Origin: Ramularia collo-cygni
Taxonomy: Eukaryota; Ascomycota; Dothideomycetes; Mycosphaerellales; Mycosphaerellaceae
Direction of reading: 5' to 3'
DNA: 64,000 bases
NCBI RefSeq assembly: GCF_900074925.1
Contig: NW_019716258.1
Location: 1,525,377 to 1,589,376, forward strand
Shown here: piece after piece, positions 63,408 through 64,000 of the stretch
Layout of the letters: every line of letters begins with the position of its first letter
Position numbering within the stretch: position 1 is the stretch's first letter
The notes under the pieces: generated by a model
Database searches by the model: none
What the model was told of the DNA's origin: nothing
The model's input: only the letters and a program-made list of their open reading frames with translations
Translations under genes and position numbers: made by a program

Positions 63408-64000
63408 TATTGATTGTCAAGACAAAGATATTAGATTGGGCGAAAAGATAGAGGTAGGTAAGGAATAAAGGAATACAGCAGAGGAGGTCTGTGATTTTGC
63501 ATCGTCATCGCTCACACGTGGTCCCGAATTCTGCCGTGTAGGGATGTTGGGGGTTGATTTGGGCGGGGCTGCAGGGGATCCCGAGCGGGGAGGCGGAAGA
63601 CGCATACCGAGCGGACAGTCGGAATATTTGTCCGACCGGCCATATTATTGTATCGCGATTTTGGAAGTCTGTTCTGAAGACTGGCGGATAATTTGCATCC
63701 GGCTGCGAAGCCCCCAGTCCTGCTCCACTGATCCGTCACCTGCTCGTAGTGCCTTGCTTTTCGAATTGCCAGTAAATGTCGCAGAGGCTCTATCACTTGC
63801 GCTGTTCAGGCAGCTATTTTGCAGAGATGCTTTGAGTGCCAGAGTTAGTTGATGTGGATATACAGTTGGCTTCGCTGATGGAAGTCGCTTGGTGAGACAT
63901 TTTCATGTGATCGCGCGGCAAGTGAAATTTGAATGACTAAGCTCGAGCAGACAATGTCTGCTGTCGCCGCTGCCACTTCATCTTTCCATCAACACCATTC
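63408..64000. other. Intergenic to the window edge
   Basis: 593 bp upstream of the ubiquitin-like gene. No gene recognised; a gene starting beyond the edge cannot be excluded. Confidence 0.4.

Overview
The window is nuclear DNA from a filamentous ascomycete (Pezizomycotina). The evidence is short 47-120 bp introns with GT-AG borders, CTAAC/CTGAC-like branch points, and fungal-only families: DUF6604, DUF3176, DUF4336, HsbA, Zn2Cys6 regulators and A1-like transmembrane proteins. The mix of families would suit a dothideomycete, but that is inference. About 47 isolated single N bases are scattered through the window, and two genes (DUF6604, HsbA) show one-base frame conflicts, so base-level accuracy is a caveat.

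Layout. 0-9 kb: a 17-bp minisatellite, a secreted-type nucleoside deaminase, a DUF6604 protein, COQ6 (ubiquinone synthesis) and, divergent from it, a DUF4336 protein. 9-13 kb: an HsbA-type secreted wall protein and a Zn2Cys6 regulator whose first exon is only its ATG. 13.5-22 kb: a seven-exon 2OG-Fe(II) oxygenase with a 6-nt micro-exon, then ADA2 (SAGA) divergent from a GEN1/Yen1-like XPG nuclease. 22-27 kb: a MYND protein, an unknown protein, and a divergent pair of mitochondrial membrane genes, ATP19 (three small exons, easily missed) and MTP18/MTFP1.

27-41 kb is gene-poor and accessory in character. It holds a DUF3176 membrane protein, a secreted protein with an HExxH motif and dibasic sites, a small two-helix membrane protein, a small Cys-rich PAN/Apple-like secreted protein with a trinucleotide repeat just upstream, a Ser/Thr-rich GPI-type surface protein, and a membrane-anchored A1-protease homologue lacking its first catalytic Asp. 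Nearly all act at the membrane or outside the cell.

41-64 kb returns to core genes: NUP170/NUP155, AIM41 (YqeY/GatB-like), an EXPERA/TMEM97-like protein, a large probably mitochondrial protein with two internal repeat arrays, a C2H2 regulator, a CUZ1/ZFAND1-like AN1 protein, a regulator-like protein without a DNA-binding finger, F-actin capping protein beta (CAP2), a candidate small secreted protein, an ELRN-motif protein and a ubiquitin-like-domain protein. I found no convincing tRNA, rRNA, CRISPR array or intact transposon. The genes are ordinary eukaryotic neighbours, with no sign of an operon or an obvious biosynthetic cluster.
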